Assembly (NCBI GenBank): GCA_964512635.1 | Contig: CAZEJB010000009.1 | Span: 1-64,000 of the forward strand | Direction: 5' to 3' | Length of the DNA stretch: 64,000 bases | Source of the DNA: JADZFO01 sp964512635 | GTDB lineage: Bacteria; 4484-113; JAFGCY01 | Shown here: positions 16,701-24,697 of the stretch, one piece after another | Position numbering within the stretch: the stretch's first letter is position 1 | Layout of the letters: every line of letters starts with the position of its first letter | Notes under the pieces: generated by a model | Told to the model about the DNA's origin: nothing | What the model saw: the letters and a program-made list of their open reading frames with translations, nothing else | Database searches by the model: none | Position numbers and translations under genes: made by a program

Positions 16701-18589
16701 CTCGCCGTCGCTCCCGCCTCGGCCTTCTTCTCGCCGCCCTTCTCTTCAGCGCCGCCGTGGCTGGCCTTCTTATAGCTGCGCACGCGCGGCTTGATCAGAC
16801 TGACGTCCACCGCCTCATAGCTGAACTTCGGCATGCCATTGGGCTCGCAGTGCGCGATGGTGGTCTTCTGCCAGGCCGCGTCGTTGCGCTCCGGGAAGTC
16901 GGGCTTGTAATGCGCGCCGCGGCTTTCATCGCGCATCCGCGCGCCGCGCACGATGACCCGGCTGAGCAGCAGGCGGTCGCGCAGCTCGCGGGTGAAGAAG
17001 AGCTCCTGGTTGGCGATGCGACTGCGGTCGCCGATGCCGATGCGCTCCCAGCGCGCCAGCATGTCGGTCAGCTTGCTGTCCAGCGCGTCGAGCTTGTCGT
17101 TGAAGCGCACCACCGTGGCATGCATCGTCATCTCGCGAGACAGCTCGTCCTGCAGCTTCGTCGCGTTCTCTGTGCCGCTCATCTTCAGCACGGCCTCGAA
17201 GGCCTCAACCTGCTGCGCTACAGCCGCGTCGATCTCGCTCTGCTTCAGCGCCGGCAGCTGGCTGTTTTCGACGTACTTGGTCATTTCCGGGCCCAGCACG
17301 CGGCCGGCCCACAGGCAGCTCAGCAGGCTGTTGGCCCCAAGGCGGTTGGCGCCGTGATACTGGTAGTCCGCTTCGCCGCCGGCGAAAAGGCCGTTGACGT
17401 TGCTCATGTGCTTGTACTGTTCCCAGCCGGCCGGCAGGTCAGCTTTGCGGTCGGTCTCGGTGCCATAGCCGACATAGATCCCGCCCATCGAATAGTGCAT
17501 CGCCGGGAAGATCCGCATCGGGTTGTGGTAAGGGTCCTCGCCGCGGAACTTCTCATAGATCTCCAGCACGCCGGCCAGCTTGGCGCGCAGGGTGGCCTCC
17601 GGGATGTGGGTGACGTCAAGGTAGACCTCCCACTGCCCGCCGATGCCCATCTTCTGGTTGACGCAGACATCGAAGATCTCGCGGCTGGCGATGTCGCGGG
17701 GCACAAGGTTGCCATAGGCCGGGTACTTCTCTTCAAGGAAGTACCAGCGCTCGCCGGTCGGGATATCCTTCGCGCGGCGGGTGTCGCTGGGGTTTTTCGG
17801 CACCCAGACGCGGCCGCCCTCACCGCGCACCGACTCGCTGATCAGGCGGCACTTGTCGGCGCCGGGGATCGCGGTGGGGTGGATCTGGATGAACTCGCCG
17901 TTGGCGTACCAGACACCCTGCTGATACGCGCGGCTGGCGGCGGAGCCGGTGCAGATCACGCTGTTGGTGCTCTGGCCCCAGATCATGCCGATGCCGCCGG
18001 TACACAGCGCGACGGCGTCGGCCAGCAGCGCGCGGCACTCCAGGGTCTGCTGGTCGGCCAGCACGATGCCGCGGCAGTTGCGCTGGCTGTCTAGGATCAG
18101 GCTCTGGAAGGCGTGGTGCTCATACTTGGTTACCTTGCCCTCGTCCTCGAAGCGGCGCACCTGCTCGTCCAGTGCATAGATCAGCTGCTGGCCGGTGGTG
18201 GCGCCGGCGAAGGCCGTGCGGTTGAAGAGCGTGCCGCCGAAGCGGCGGAAGTCCAGCAGGCCCTCGGGGGTGCGGTTGAAGGTCACGCCCATGCGGTCCA
18301 GCAGGTAGATCACCTTGGGCGCGTCGTAGCACATATCGCGCACCATCGGCTGGTTGGCCAGGAAGTCGCCGCCGTAAACCGTGTCGTCGAAGTGGAACTC
18401 CGGGGAGTCGCCCTCGCCCTTGGTGTTGACGGCGCCGTTGATGCCGCCCTGCGCGCAGACACTGTGGCTGCGGCGCACGGGGACATAGCTGATGAGATGG
18501 ACGCTGGCGCCCTTCTCGCAGGCGGTGACGGTGGCCATGAGGCCGGCCAGGCCGCCTCCGACGATGATGACTTCCTTCTTGGCGGGCAT
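16697..18589 (-). CDS. sdhA: succinate dehydrogenase/fumarate reductase flavoprotein subunit
   Basis: A 630-residue FAD protein of complex II. Features: dinucleotide-binding IIVGGGLAGLMAT at the N-terminus, the FAD-attachment region RRSHSVCAQGGINGAVNTKGEGDSP, substrate-site HPTAIPG, SVRGEGGRVWVP, RDIASREI, and the conserved capping/C-terminal RGAHYKPDFPERND. This is the long form found with B-type (di-haem single anchor) complexes. About 30 Lys/Gly/Ala-rich residues extend the C-terminus. The gene is separated from sdhB, and no sdhC-type anchor lies next to it. Confidence 0.95.
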   Translation of the reverse strand: MPAKKEVIIVGGGLAGLMATVTACEKGASVHLISYVPVRRSHSVCAQGGINGAVNTKGEGDSPEFHFDDTVYGGDFLANQPMVRDMCYDAPKVIYLLDRMGVTFNRTPEGLLDFRRFGGTLFNRTAFAGATTGQQLIYALDEQVRRFEDEGKVTKYEHHAFQSLILDSQRNCRGIVLADQQTLECRALLADAVALCTGGIGMIWGQSTNSVICTGSAASRAYQQGVWYANGEFIQIHPTAIPGADKCRLISESVRGEGGRVWVPKNPSDTRRAKDIPTGERWYFLEEKYPAYGNLVPRDIASREIFDVCVNQKMGIGGQWEVYLDVTHIPEATLRAKLAGVLEIYEKFRGEDPYHNPMRIFPAMHYSMGGIYVGYGTETDRKADLPAGWEQYKHMSNVNGLFAGGEADYQYHGANRLGANSLLSCLWAGRVLGPEMTKYVENSQLPALKQSEIDAAVAQQVEAFEAVLKMSGTENATKLQDELSREMTMHATVVRFNDKLDALDSKLTDMLARWERIGIGDRSRIANQELFFTRELRDRLLLSRVIVRGARMRDESRGAHYKPDFPERNDAAWQKTTIAHCEPNGMPKFSYEAVDVSLIKPRVRSYKKASHGGAEEKGGEKKAEAGATAS

Positions 18590-18611
18590 GGGTGATAGTT
18601 TACAGCGGGGA

Positions 18612-18899
18612 TTAGAGCTTGCTGCTGTCCCTGAGCATCAGGGCATATGTCGCCAGGTCGATATCACAAGACACAAAGTTACGCAGATAGGACTGGCTTG
18701 GCATTCTGAGCTGGCGAGCAATCTGACTCTGCAACTGGCTTCCAACATCGTAGGTGGCGTGGCTGACCAGGGTCTTGATTCCGGTGGCTTGTCCTTCAAG
18801 GTAGAGCTCATAACGCTTGTGATTGGAACCTTTGAAGAACAAGAAGCCTTTAGCCTCGAGGGCGCGTTGAAGGTCTTTCGTAGTGAAGGCCGAGGTCAT
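18612..18899 (-). CDS. HicA-like small protein, possible toxin
   Basis: A 95-residue protein. ALEAKGFLFFKGSNHKRYEL resembles the double-stranded-RNA-binding-like fold of HicA mRNA interferases (KGF...+GSH.hY), with Asn-His in place of the usual Ser-His context. The rest (LVSHATYDVGSQLQSQIARQLRMP) is not typical, so the match is tentative. ATG 18899 overlaps the stop of the upstream gene by 4 nt, as in toxin-antitoxin pairs. Further upstream in-frame codons lie in that gene and are rejected. Confidence 0.6.
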   Translation of the reverse strand: MTSAFTTKDLQRALEAKGFLFFKGSNHKRYELYLEGQATGIKTLVSHATYDVGSQLQSQIARQLRMPSQSYLRNFVSCDIDLATYALMLRDSSKL

Positions 18900-19207
18900 A
18901 CTGGCTGCAGGACATAGAGCTTTGCTTTCAGGCCGCGAGCCGCCTCCCATTGATTGCGTGCAGCTATAAAGACGGGCGGCTCAGCAATGGAGTGATACTG
19001 CTGATAAGTCGATATGATCAGGTCGCTGAACATCTCCCACGCTTCGGCTTCGTTGGTACCTGCCGCTGACAGGTCAAAAAGCGGTGAGTTGAAGCTGACC
19101 GTTCCGTCTTCATCGATGTGCTGTTCGACAAGCAGGGGGCTGGCAAAGCGCAGGAGCTGGCCGTCGTATTCGACTTCGTCGCAGCGGATTGTGATCACCT
19201 CACCCAT
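18896..19207 (-). CDS. partner of the HicA-like gene, possible antitoxin
   Basis: A 103-residue acidic protein. The middle (SPLFDLSAAGTNEAEAWEMFSDLIISTYQQYH) resembles the substrate-like strand and EAxxxLxxxI helix of HicB antitoxins (DLPGC...G.T.EEA). No DNA-binding domain is visible, and the match is weak. It is the first gene of a two-gene unit with a 4-nt overlap. If it is an antitoxin, it would act by binding the 95-residue partner. The 4-nt overlap and small size are what is seen; the toxin-antitoxin role is inference. Confidence 0.6.
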   Translation of the reverse strand: MGEVITIRCDEVEYDGQLLRFASPLLVEQHIDEDGTVSFNSPLFDLSAAGTNEAEAWEMFSDLIISTYQQYHSIAEPPVFIAARNQWEAARGLKAKLYVLQPV

Positions 19208-19238
19208 ACCAGTAAATTATACCGAGGCGACTGCAGTT

Positions 19239-19472
19239 TCAACCCAGCAGCTCACCAATCGCCAGACGCAGTCTGATCTGTGCTTTCAACTTCAGTTTCT
19301 CCGCTTTGCGTTCCTTCCAGCTCCCTTTGCAGAGCCAGCAGGAGCAGCGACGCAGGCCGATGTCGTCGTGGCAGATCCAGCGGTCGGGGTTGTAACCCTG
19401 GTGGTAACAGACGATGCGGTTGCAGCGGCGCACACGCTTGCGGAACTGGTAACGGCGATGAGCAGCGATCAT
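19239..19472 (-). CDS. small Cys- and Arg-rich protein, unknown function
   Basis: A 77-residue very basic protein. Its C-x-C-x-x-C pattern (RRCSCWLCKGSWKERKAEKLKLK) and upstream VCYHQGYNPDRWIC resemble a family of tiny bacterial proteins with a putative zinc-binding CSCWMC motif and a basic tail, of unknown role. The ribosome binding site is poor, and the gene is short, so existence rests mainly on the motif. Confidence 0.45.
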   Translation of the reverse strand: MIAAHRRYQFRKRVRRCNRIVCYHQGYNPDRWICHDDIGLRRCSCWLCKGSWKERKAEKLKLKAQIRLRLAIGELLG

Positions 19473-19897
19473 TTAAGAGCAAAGCGTACCGGCTTGATGG
19501 GTCACTTTCAAGGAGGCATTTTCTTGCCGAGTTGACTGCATATGCAGTCACGCCGCAGAGGACTAAGAGATCGACCACCAGGGCACGAAGACACGAAGAA
19601 GAATGGGATTCGGAACCAAGGACATTTTCTGGCCAGACAGAGTGTTCGATTCTGACGCTGCCAACGCTATGGATCCCGAAGCAGAATCCTGGATTCCTTG
19701 GTGTCTTTGTGCCTTCGTGGTTGAAGTCTCCTTTTTGCAGAGCGCGGTCTGATGCAAGGCTTCATCAAAGCAATGCCGGTCTGAGGTCCGGCGCTCCATG
19801 AAGATGCAGGCGGGGCGCCTGTGCTCCTGGCGGTGCAAGGTGTATGATCCCGCGGCCGCAATGATGTCAGTCGTCGGCGCGGCCAAGGAGAACAGAG
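19473..19897. other. intergenic region with an imperfect inverted repeat
   Basis: No gene supported. Two inverted copies of a caagGGCACGAAGACACGAAG-like sequence lie at about 19571-19598 and 19698-19725 (roughly 5 mismatches in 28), enclosing about 100 nt. A small palindrome tgcatatgca lies at 19538-19547. The last about 40 nt hold the promoter and the AAGGAG ribosome binding site of the dehydrogenase at 19898. Confidence 0.45.
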
Positions 19898-20944
19898 ATG
19901 AGTGTTTCCGCCTATGCTGCCCCATCCGCCACTGACCCGCTGGCGCCCTTCAGTCTCGAGCGCCGCGCCCCGCGCCCGGATGATGTCGAGATCGAGATCC
20001 TTTTCTGCGGCGTCTGCCACTCAGACCTGCATACCGCGCGCAACGACTGGGGCGGATCGAAGTATCCCGTTGTTCCCGGGCACGAGATCGTCGGCCGGGT
20101 GACCAGCGTGGGCGAGCAGGTTACGCGTTTCAAGCTTGGCGACCATGTCGCCGTGGGCTGCATGGTGGACTCCTGCCGCAGCTGCCCGGCCTGCAGCGCC
20201 GGCCTGGAACAGTACTGCGAGAACACCGCTACCTTCACCTATAACGGCTCGGACCGCATCGACGGCACGCCGACCTATGGCGGCTACTCCGAGCGCATCG
20301 TGGTTACCGAAGCCTTCGTGCTGCGCGTCCCGGATGGACTCGACCTGGCGGCCAGTGCGCCGCTGCTCTGCGCTGGCATCACCACCTGGTCGCCCCTGAA
20401 GCACTGGGGCGCGGGGCCGGGCAAGCGCGTGGCGGTGGTCGGCCTTGGCGGCCTCGGGCACATGGCGCTGAAGCTGGGCAAGGCGATGGGCGCTGAGATG
20501 ACGCTCTTCACCCGCACGCCAGCCAAGGAGGCCGACGCGCGCCGCCTTGGCGCGGACCATGTCGTGCTGTCCACCGACGACGCGCAGATGCAGAAGGTCA
20601 AGCGCAGCTTCGACCTGATCATCGATACCGTGCCGGACTTGCATGAGCTGGACCCATATATTCCAACCCTGGCTCTGAACGGCACCATGGTGCTGGTGGG
20701 CTACCTTGGCGACATGGACCAGCTCAACACACGTCCGCTGATCCTCGGCCGCCGCGCCGTTGCCGGATCAGTGATCGGCGGGATCCCCGAAACCCAGGAG
20801 ATGCTCGACTTCTGCGGTGAGCACAAGATCACATCGGACATCGAGCTGATTCGCATCCAGGACATCAACACGGCCTACGAGCGGATGAAGCGCAGCGACG
20901 TGAAGTATCGCTTCGTGATCGACATGGCCTCGTTGAAAGACTGA
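19898..20944 (+). CDS. zinc-dependent alcohol dehydrogenase, CAD/YahK-like
   Basis: A 348-residue medium-chain dehydrogenase that reduces aldehydes or oxidises alcohols with NAD(P). Catalytic zinc ligands are in CGVCHSDLH and the PGHEIVG segment. The structural zinc cluster is CRSCPACSAGLEQYC, and the cofactor site is VVGLGGLGHMALKLGKAMGAE. The YGGYSERIVV and TTWSPLKHW segments are typical of the cinnamyl alcohol dehydrogenase/YahK subgroup, which usually prefers NADP(H) and has broad aldehyde specificity. Good ribosome binding site (AAGGAGAAC). Convergent with the DUF1801 gene. Confidence 0.92.
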   Translation: MSVSAYAAPSATDPLAPFSLERRAPRPDDVEIEILFCGVCHSDLHTARNDWGGSKYPVVPGHEIVGRVTSVGEQVTRFKLGDHVAVGCMVDSCRSCPACSAGLEQYCENTATFTYNGSDRIDGTPTYGGYSERIVVTEAFVLRVPDGLDLAASAPLLCAGITTWSPLKHWGAGPGKRVAVVGLGGLGHMALKLGKAMGAEMTLFTRTPAKEADARRLGADHVVLSTDDAQMQKVKRSFDLIIDTVPDLHELDPYIPTLALNGTMVLVGYLGDMDQLNTRPLILGRRAVAGSVIGGIPETQEMLDFCGEHKITSDIELIRIQDINTAYERMKRSDVKYRFVIDMASLKD

Positions 20945-20971
20945 GCAAGTCATCCCGGGGCCAGTGCACGC

Positions 20972-21814
20972 TCACACATGTCTAATCCACTCGCGCAGCA
21001 GTACGGCGAAGAGCTTGCTGTTCTTCTTCAACTCGGCGCCGGAGCCAAGAGTGGCCAGCGCGCGGTCGGGGGCCAGCCACTTCAGTAGGCCGGCGGGGTC
21101 CGGGATGGCATCCTGCGGCAGCACCTTGCCCTTGGCTTTTGCGCCGGTGTGCAGCACGAACTGCAGGCTGTCCTGGCTGCGGTGGTTCCAGGTGGCGAAC
21201 CACTCGCTGGTCTGGTAACTGGCCGAGTTCCACTTCACACCCTCGCTGATGGAGTCGCTCACGGCGAGGATCAGGCCGCGTACAGTCTCCAGCTCGGCGC
21301 GCAAAGGGTGGTCAAGCTTGTCGACCAGCGCTGTCACTTTTGGGTCTAAGCCTGTTTTCGCCGCATCGCTGCTGCTTTCCTTTGCTGCTCTCTTTGCCAG
21401 TGCAGCCTTGCCGATAGGGGCAGCCTTTGCGGCCGGTTTAGTACTCTTCCCGCCTGCCTTCGCCGCCGCCAGGTTCTCGGCCAGGCGCGCCTTGACCAGT
21501 TCACTGACCAGCTTCGCAGGGATTGGCCGGCCCGGCTGGAAGTGGATGCCGCCCTTGCTCTGGCTGAAGCCGGCGAGCTGTTCCTGGTAGCCGCCCAGCA
21601 GGGTCGCGCTCATGACGTGGAAGAGGCAGTGCTTGGCCATCGCGCCATAGGACACCAGCATCCCGCCCTGGCGATAGGCGCAAAGGCCATAGCTGATGCA
21701 CTCCTCCGCCTGCGGCGCCGCTTTGCGGATCTGCGCGCGCAACTTCTCCAGCGCGCTGCGCTCCGCGGCGGGCAGGGCCGCGAGGTATTCATCGTGAGTG
21801 GTTGGCTTGGACAT
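20972..21814 (-). CDS. protein with two DUF1801 domains joined by an Ala/Lys linker
   Basis: A 280-residue cytoplasmic-type protein. The first DUF1801-like domain spans about residues 1-115 (EECISYGLCAYRQGGMLVSYGAMAKHCLFHV). A linker rich in Lys/Ala/Pro (about 120-165) leads to the second domain (about 170-280; ISEGVKWNSASYQTSEWFATWNHR). Single-domain members are small proteins of unknown biochemical function; this is a fusion. ATG 21814 is used because the upstream codons show no homology. It is the last gene of a same-strand series following alkD. Confidence 0.8.
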   Translation of the reverse strand: MSKPTTHDEYLAALPAAERSALEKLRAQIRKAAPQAEECISYGLCAYRQGGMLVSYGAMAKHCLFHVMSATLLGGYQEQLAGFSQSKGGIHFQPGRPIPAKLVSELVKARLAENLAAAKAGGKSTKPAAKAAPIGKAALAKRAAKESSSDAAKTGLDPKVTALVDKLDHPLRAELETVRGLILAVSDSISEGVKWNSASYQTSEWFATWNHRSQDSLQFVLHTGAKAKGKVLPQDAIPDPAGLLKWLAPDRALATLGSGAELKKNSKLFAVLLREWIRHV

Positions 21815-21877
21815 CGGTTTACCGGGAGTGTACAGGTGTGCCTGAACCTGGTCTGCTGGTGCACGCACGCGTGCACC

Positions 21878-22609
21878 TTACATTGCCAGATAGTGCATGC
21901 GCTGCTCCGGGCTCAGCTTCTCGATACTGTAGCGCAGCAGCACGCGGGGCATGCTGGCGGCATGCTCGTCGAGGAAGGCCAGCAGGCGCGGACGGTCAAG
22001 GTCGCCGGCGGCGCGCAGCATCCAGCCCGTGCCCTTGTGCACCAGGTCCTCAGCGTCCTGCAGCAGCAGTAGCGCGATGGCGAAGCAGTCGTCGACTTCA
22101 CCCTTCTTGATCAGCGGGCCGGTGGCGACGATGGCGCTGCGGCGCTCCCACAGGTTCTTCGACTTCGCCAGCTCGTAGAGCACTTTGCGCTCCTTACCGC
22201 CGAACTCGAAGCGCAGCAGCCAAGGCCCCAGCACATACAGCGCACCAAGGTCGACCAGGTCCCAGTTGTTGACCCGGTCATGGCGGCGCAGGTAGAGCTC
22301 AAAAAGCTCCTGCCGCCGCAGCTCGCTGGTCTTCTTGCTGCCGAACTGCTTGCCCATGATGCTCAGTGCGCCGGCGCGGACTTCGTGGATCTCGTTCTCT
22401 AACAGCTTCTCGATCTCCGCCAGCGGCATCTCGAGATGCTCCTTCGCCAGCGCGAACAGGCTTCCCATCTTCACGCCGATGAAGGTGTCCCCGCTGCCTG
22501 CCGCCCCGGCCTCGCTCTTGAAGTAGCGCTGGATCTTAGCCAGCTCCGCGTCGGATCGCAGCTCCATCAGGCGCTGGATGAAGGACTCGGCTGTAAGTTC
22601 GATGGGCAT
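21878..22609 (-). CDS. alkD: AlkD-like DNA alkylation repair protein
   Basis: A 243-residue all-helical HEAT-like protein. The NNWDLVDLGA segment with its conserved Trp-Asp, the GVKMGSLFALAKE helix, and ERRSAIVATGPLIKKG match the AlkD/DNA-glycosylase superfamily, which excises positively charged alkylated bases. Length fits the family. It is 20 nt downstream of the GyrI-like gene and 63 nt upstream of the DUF1801 gene, so it is probably in one transcript with them. Confidence 0.85.
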   Translation of the reverse strand: MPIELTAESFIQRLMELRSDAELAKIQRYFKSEAGAAGSGDTFIGVKMGSLFALAKEHLEMPLAEIEKLLENEIHEVRAGALSIMGKQFGSKKTSELRRQELFELYLRRHDRVNNWDLVDLGALYVLGPWLLRFEFGGKERKVLYELAKSKNLWERRSAIVATGPLIKKGEVDDCFAIALLLLQDAEDLVHKGTGWMLRAAGDLDRPRLLAFLDEHAASMPRVLLRYSIEKLSPEQRMHYLAM

Positions 22610-22629
22610 TGATCGATTGGCGGATGGCG

Positions 22630-23100
22630 CTACTTAATCAGCGCGAAGAGGTCGGTACGTTGCAGCGCGGGGTCGGCCGGCGTCTCGCCATAAACCTCCC
22701 AGTTGTCGCCCGCGAGCTCATGGCCCTGGGCTTCGCACCAGGCGAACAAGCGGCCCCAGGCGCCGCCAAGGCCCTCGAAGCCGCCGAAAAGCGTGTAGTG
22801 GGCGGCGCGCCCGGCTGGCAGCGTGCCAGGCTCGATGTCGCCCTGCTCACTGAATGACTGGCCGACGATACAGCCAATCTCCATATAGATCTGCCCCTCG
22901 CCGGCCATGTGCCAGCGAGTACAGGTCAGACCCGGCTCGACCGCCACGAGGCCGGGCAGGGCGGCCATGATCCGCGGCCGTGCCTGCATATGCGCCTGCG
23001 GTATTCCTGCCATGGGAACGGTGACCTTGACCGCAGCCGTGTGCTGCAGGGCGGTGTCAACAACTGCGAACTCCATGGCGCTGCTTGCTTCTGTGCTCAT
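22630..23100 (-). CDS. GyrI-like small-molecule-binding domain protein
   Basis: A 156-residue stand-alone domain of the GyrI-like/AraC effector-binding superfamily. Visible: VKVTVPMAGIPQAHMQARPRIMAAL, the strand pair with YMEIGCIV, and LPAGRAAHYTLFGGFEGLGGAWGRLFAWCEAQGHELAGDNWEVYGE, the typical P.G.......G.y..l...w..l..w....g.....  ..E.Y. pattern. Such domains bind hydrophobic or cationic ligands. The neighbours (ArsR, two SRPBCC proteins) suggest a small lipophilic ligand or stress response, which is inference. Confidence 0.8.
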   Translation of the reverse strand: MSTEASSAMEFAVVDTALQHTAAVKVTVPMAGIPQAHMQARPRIMAALPGLVAVEPGLTCTRWHMAGEGQIYMEIGCIVGQSFSEQGDIEPGTLPAGRAAHYTLFGGFEGLGGAWGRLFAWCEAQGHELAGDNWEVYGETPADPALQRTDLFALIK

Positions 23101-23174
23101 TGGTTGCTTCCTTGTCTGGATAAGGTGGCCGCATGACCGTTCCTGTGATTTGCCGGGAGGAGGCCAACGATTCC

Positions 23175-23660
23175 CTACTCACTCTCCGCCAGCAGCTTAT
23201 CCAGGGTGCCGTAGCAGAATTCCATACCTTCGTCCATGCCGGACTGCAGAGCGCCATCGCGGGCTTCCTTGCTGGAATAGCGCATGGTCTGGCGCATGTG
23301 GGTCAGCCCGTCGGACTCATCGAAATCGGTAATCTGGATCGCCTCGCCGCCGGTCCAGTCCACATCGAAGAGCTCGGAGTGAACCATGTGCGCGGGGGCC
23401 TCGACTTCCTTGAACTCGCCGTTCAGACCCATCTCCTCGCCGGCTTCATTGCGCCAGACGAAACGCAGCCGCCCGCCGACCCGCAGGTCGATTTCGCAGA
23501 CGGTGAAAGTCCAGCCTGGCGGCCCGGTCAACCAGCGCATGACGAGCTCCGGCTTGGTGTGCGCATCCCAGACCAGCTGGCGCGGCGCCCTGAAACTGCG
23601 GGTGAGGAGGATCTCGGTATCCGAAGGCGTGGAGACTTCAAGTTTGCTTTGATTCGACAT
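23175..23660 (-). CDS. SRPBCC/AHSA1-like domain protein, copy 1
   Basis: A 161-residue hydrophobic-ligand-binding (START-like) domain. Core segments: RSFRAPRQLVWDAHTKPELVMRWLTGPPGW, a RLRFVWRNEAGEEM strand pair, VHSELFDVDWTGGEA, and the C-terminal helix GMDEGMEFCYGTLDKLLAE. It is clearly duplicated with the next gene upstream (same segments in the same order). ATG 23660 follows an AAAGGAG ribosome binding site. Confidence 0.88.
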   Translation of the reverse strand: MSNQSKLEVSTPSDTEILLTRSFRAPRQLVWDAHTKPELVMRWLTGPPGWTFTVCEIDLRVGGRLRFVWRNEAGEEMGLNGEFKEVEAPAHMVHSELFDVDWTGGEAIQITDFDESDGLTHMRQTMRYSSKEARDGALQSGMDEGMEFCYGTLDKLLAESE

Positions 23661-23688
23661 TACCAAACTCCTTTCAGTACAAGTTTGC

Positions 23689-24189
23689 TTAGACCTGCTC
23701 AGCCAGCAGGGCATCGAGGTTGGCGTAGCCGAATTCCATGCCATCGGCCATGCCGGTCTGCAGTGCGCCGTCGCGCGCGGCCAGACTGGAGTAGGCCACG
23801 GTCATCTGCATGTTCGTCCGACCGTCTGTCTCGTCGAGCAGCATTGTTACGATGGCCTCGCCGCCGGTCCAGTCCTGGTCGAACAGCTCGCTGTGGACGA
23901 TCCGCTGCGGCTCGCTTATCTCCCTGAACTCGCCGCCCATGCCCATGTCGCTGCCGTTCTCATTGCGCCAGACATAGCGGAAGCGTCCGCCGACCTTGAG
24001 GTCGATCTCGCAGACCGGCATGCTCCAGCCCGGCGGGCCGGTCAGCCAGCGCTTGACCAGCTCCGGCTTGGTATGCGCGTCCCAGACCAGCTGGCGCGGG
24101 GCGCTGAAGCTGCGCCTGAACAGGATCTCGGTATCCGAGGGGGTCGAGATTTCAAGTTGACCCGCCATGCGGGCTTCCATTGCTGACAT
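23689..24189 (-). CDS. SRPBCC/AHSA1-like domain protein, copy 2
   Basis: A 166-residue paralog of the adjacent 161-residue protein, with an almost identical central segment (APRQLVWDAHTKPEL, RWLTGPPGW, VHSELFDQDWTGGEA), indicating tandem duplication. It lies 11 nt after the arsR-type regulator, an arrangement common for ArsR-regulated SRPBCC genes. ATG 24189 follows a GGAGCAAG-like ribosome binding site; longer in-frame extensions overlap the regulator and are rejected. Ligand unknown. Confidence 0.88.
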   Translation of the reverse strand: MSAMEARMAGQLEISTPSDTEILFRRSFSAPRQLVWDAHTKPELVKRWLTGPPGWSMPVCEIDLKVGGRFRYVWRNENGSDMGMGGEFREISEPQRIVHSELFDQDWTGGEAIVTMLLDETDGRTNMQMTVAYSSLAARDGALQTGMADGMEFGYANLDALLAEQV

Positions 24190-24200
24190 GTCTTGCTCCC

Positions 24201-24617
24201 TTAACTGGGTTTGTTTTTCCGCCCCGGCTTCTTCTTCCCGCCGGCCGCATCCGCGGCAGGCTGAAGCTGCTGCAGCTCCTCGAGCAGGGCATCGAGGCGC
24301 TGGTAATTGGCTTCCCAGAGCTGGCGGTAGCGCTCCAGCCACTCACTGGCCTCGGCCAGGGGCTGCGGCTCCAGCCGCCGCGGTCGGCGCTGGGCATCCT
24401 GTCCGCTGACCACCAGCCCGGCGCGTTCCAGCAGCTTGAGGTGCTTGCTGACGGCGGCCTGGCTGATGGCAAAAGGCTTGGCCAGTTCCGTCACCGAGGC
24501 CTCGCCCTGCACCAGCCGGGCCAGGATAGCGCGGCGGGTCGGGTCGGCCAGGGCGATGAAGGTGGCGTCCAGGCGCTGGGAATCCGTTTGTCCATAACCA
24601 TTTAGTTGCACAACCAT
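24201..24617 (-). CDS. ArsR-family transcriptional regulator
   Basis: A 138-residue winged-helix repressor-type protein. LADPTRRAILARLV, the helix-turn-helix VTELAKPFAISQAAVSKHLKLLERAGLV, and the wing containing RRPRRLEPQPLAEASEWLERYRQLWE are typical of the SRPBCC-linked ArsR subgroup, which lacks the classic metal-binding Cys motif. A basic tail (GGKKKPGRKNKPS) ends it. It heads a probable operon with two SRPBCC genes, a GyrI-like gene, alkD and the DUF1801 gene. The start codon ATG 24617 lies inside the palindrome aaccataaggtt (24613-24624), a possible autoregulatory site. Confidence 0.9.
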   Translation of the reverse strand: MVVQLNGYGQTDSQRLDATFIALADPTRRAILARLVQGEASVTELAKPFAISQAAVSKHLKLLERAGLVVSGQDAQRRPRRLEPQPLAEASEWLERYRQLWEANYQRLDALLEELQQLQPAADAAGGKKKPGRKNKPS

Positions 24618-24624
24618 AAGGTTA
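24613..24624. promoter_or_regulatory. candidate operator at the arsR start
   Basis: A short inverted repeat, aacc-ataa-ggtt, overlapping the arsR start codon in locally AT-rich DNA. Position and symmetry fit an autoregulated ArsR-type site, but half-sites are only 4 bp, so this is weak. Confidence 0.25.
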
Positions 24625-24697
24625 TAGAACAAAATCAGACGCGCGTCAAGCCAGGGCTGGAGAATGCCGCGGAAAATGGCTGGAGGAACAGACGGGA

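Noticed and set aside
16757..18094. 445-residue antisense frame over sdhA
   Set aside because: Shadow frame; sdhA motifs are unambiguous on the other strand.
19252..19578. 108-residue minus-strand frame beside the small Cys-rich gene
   Set aside because: It overlaps the 77-residue frame that carries the CSCWLC motif, and its own sequence is Pro/Arg/Leu shadow-like.
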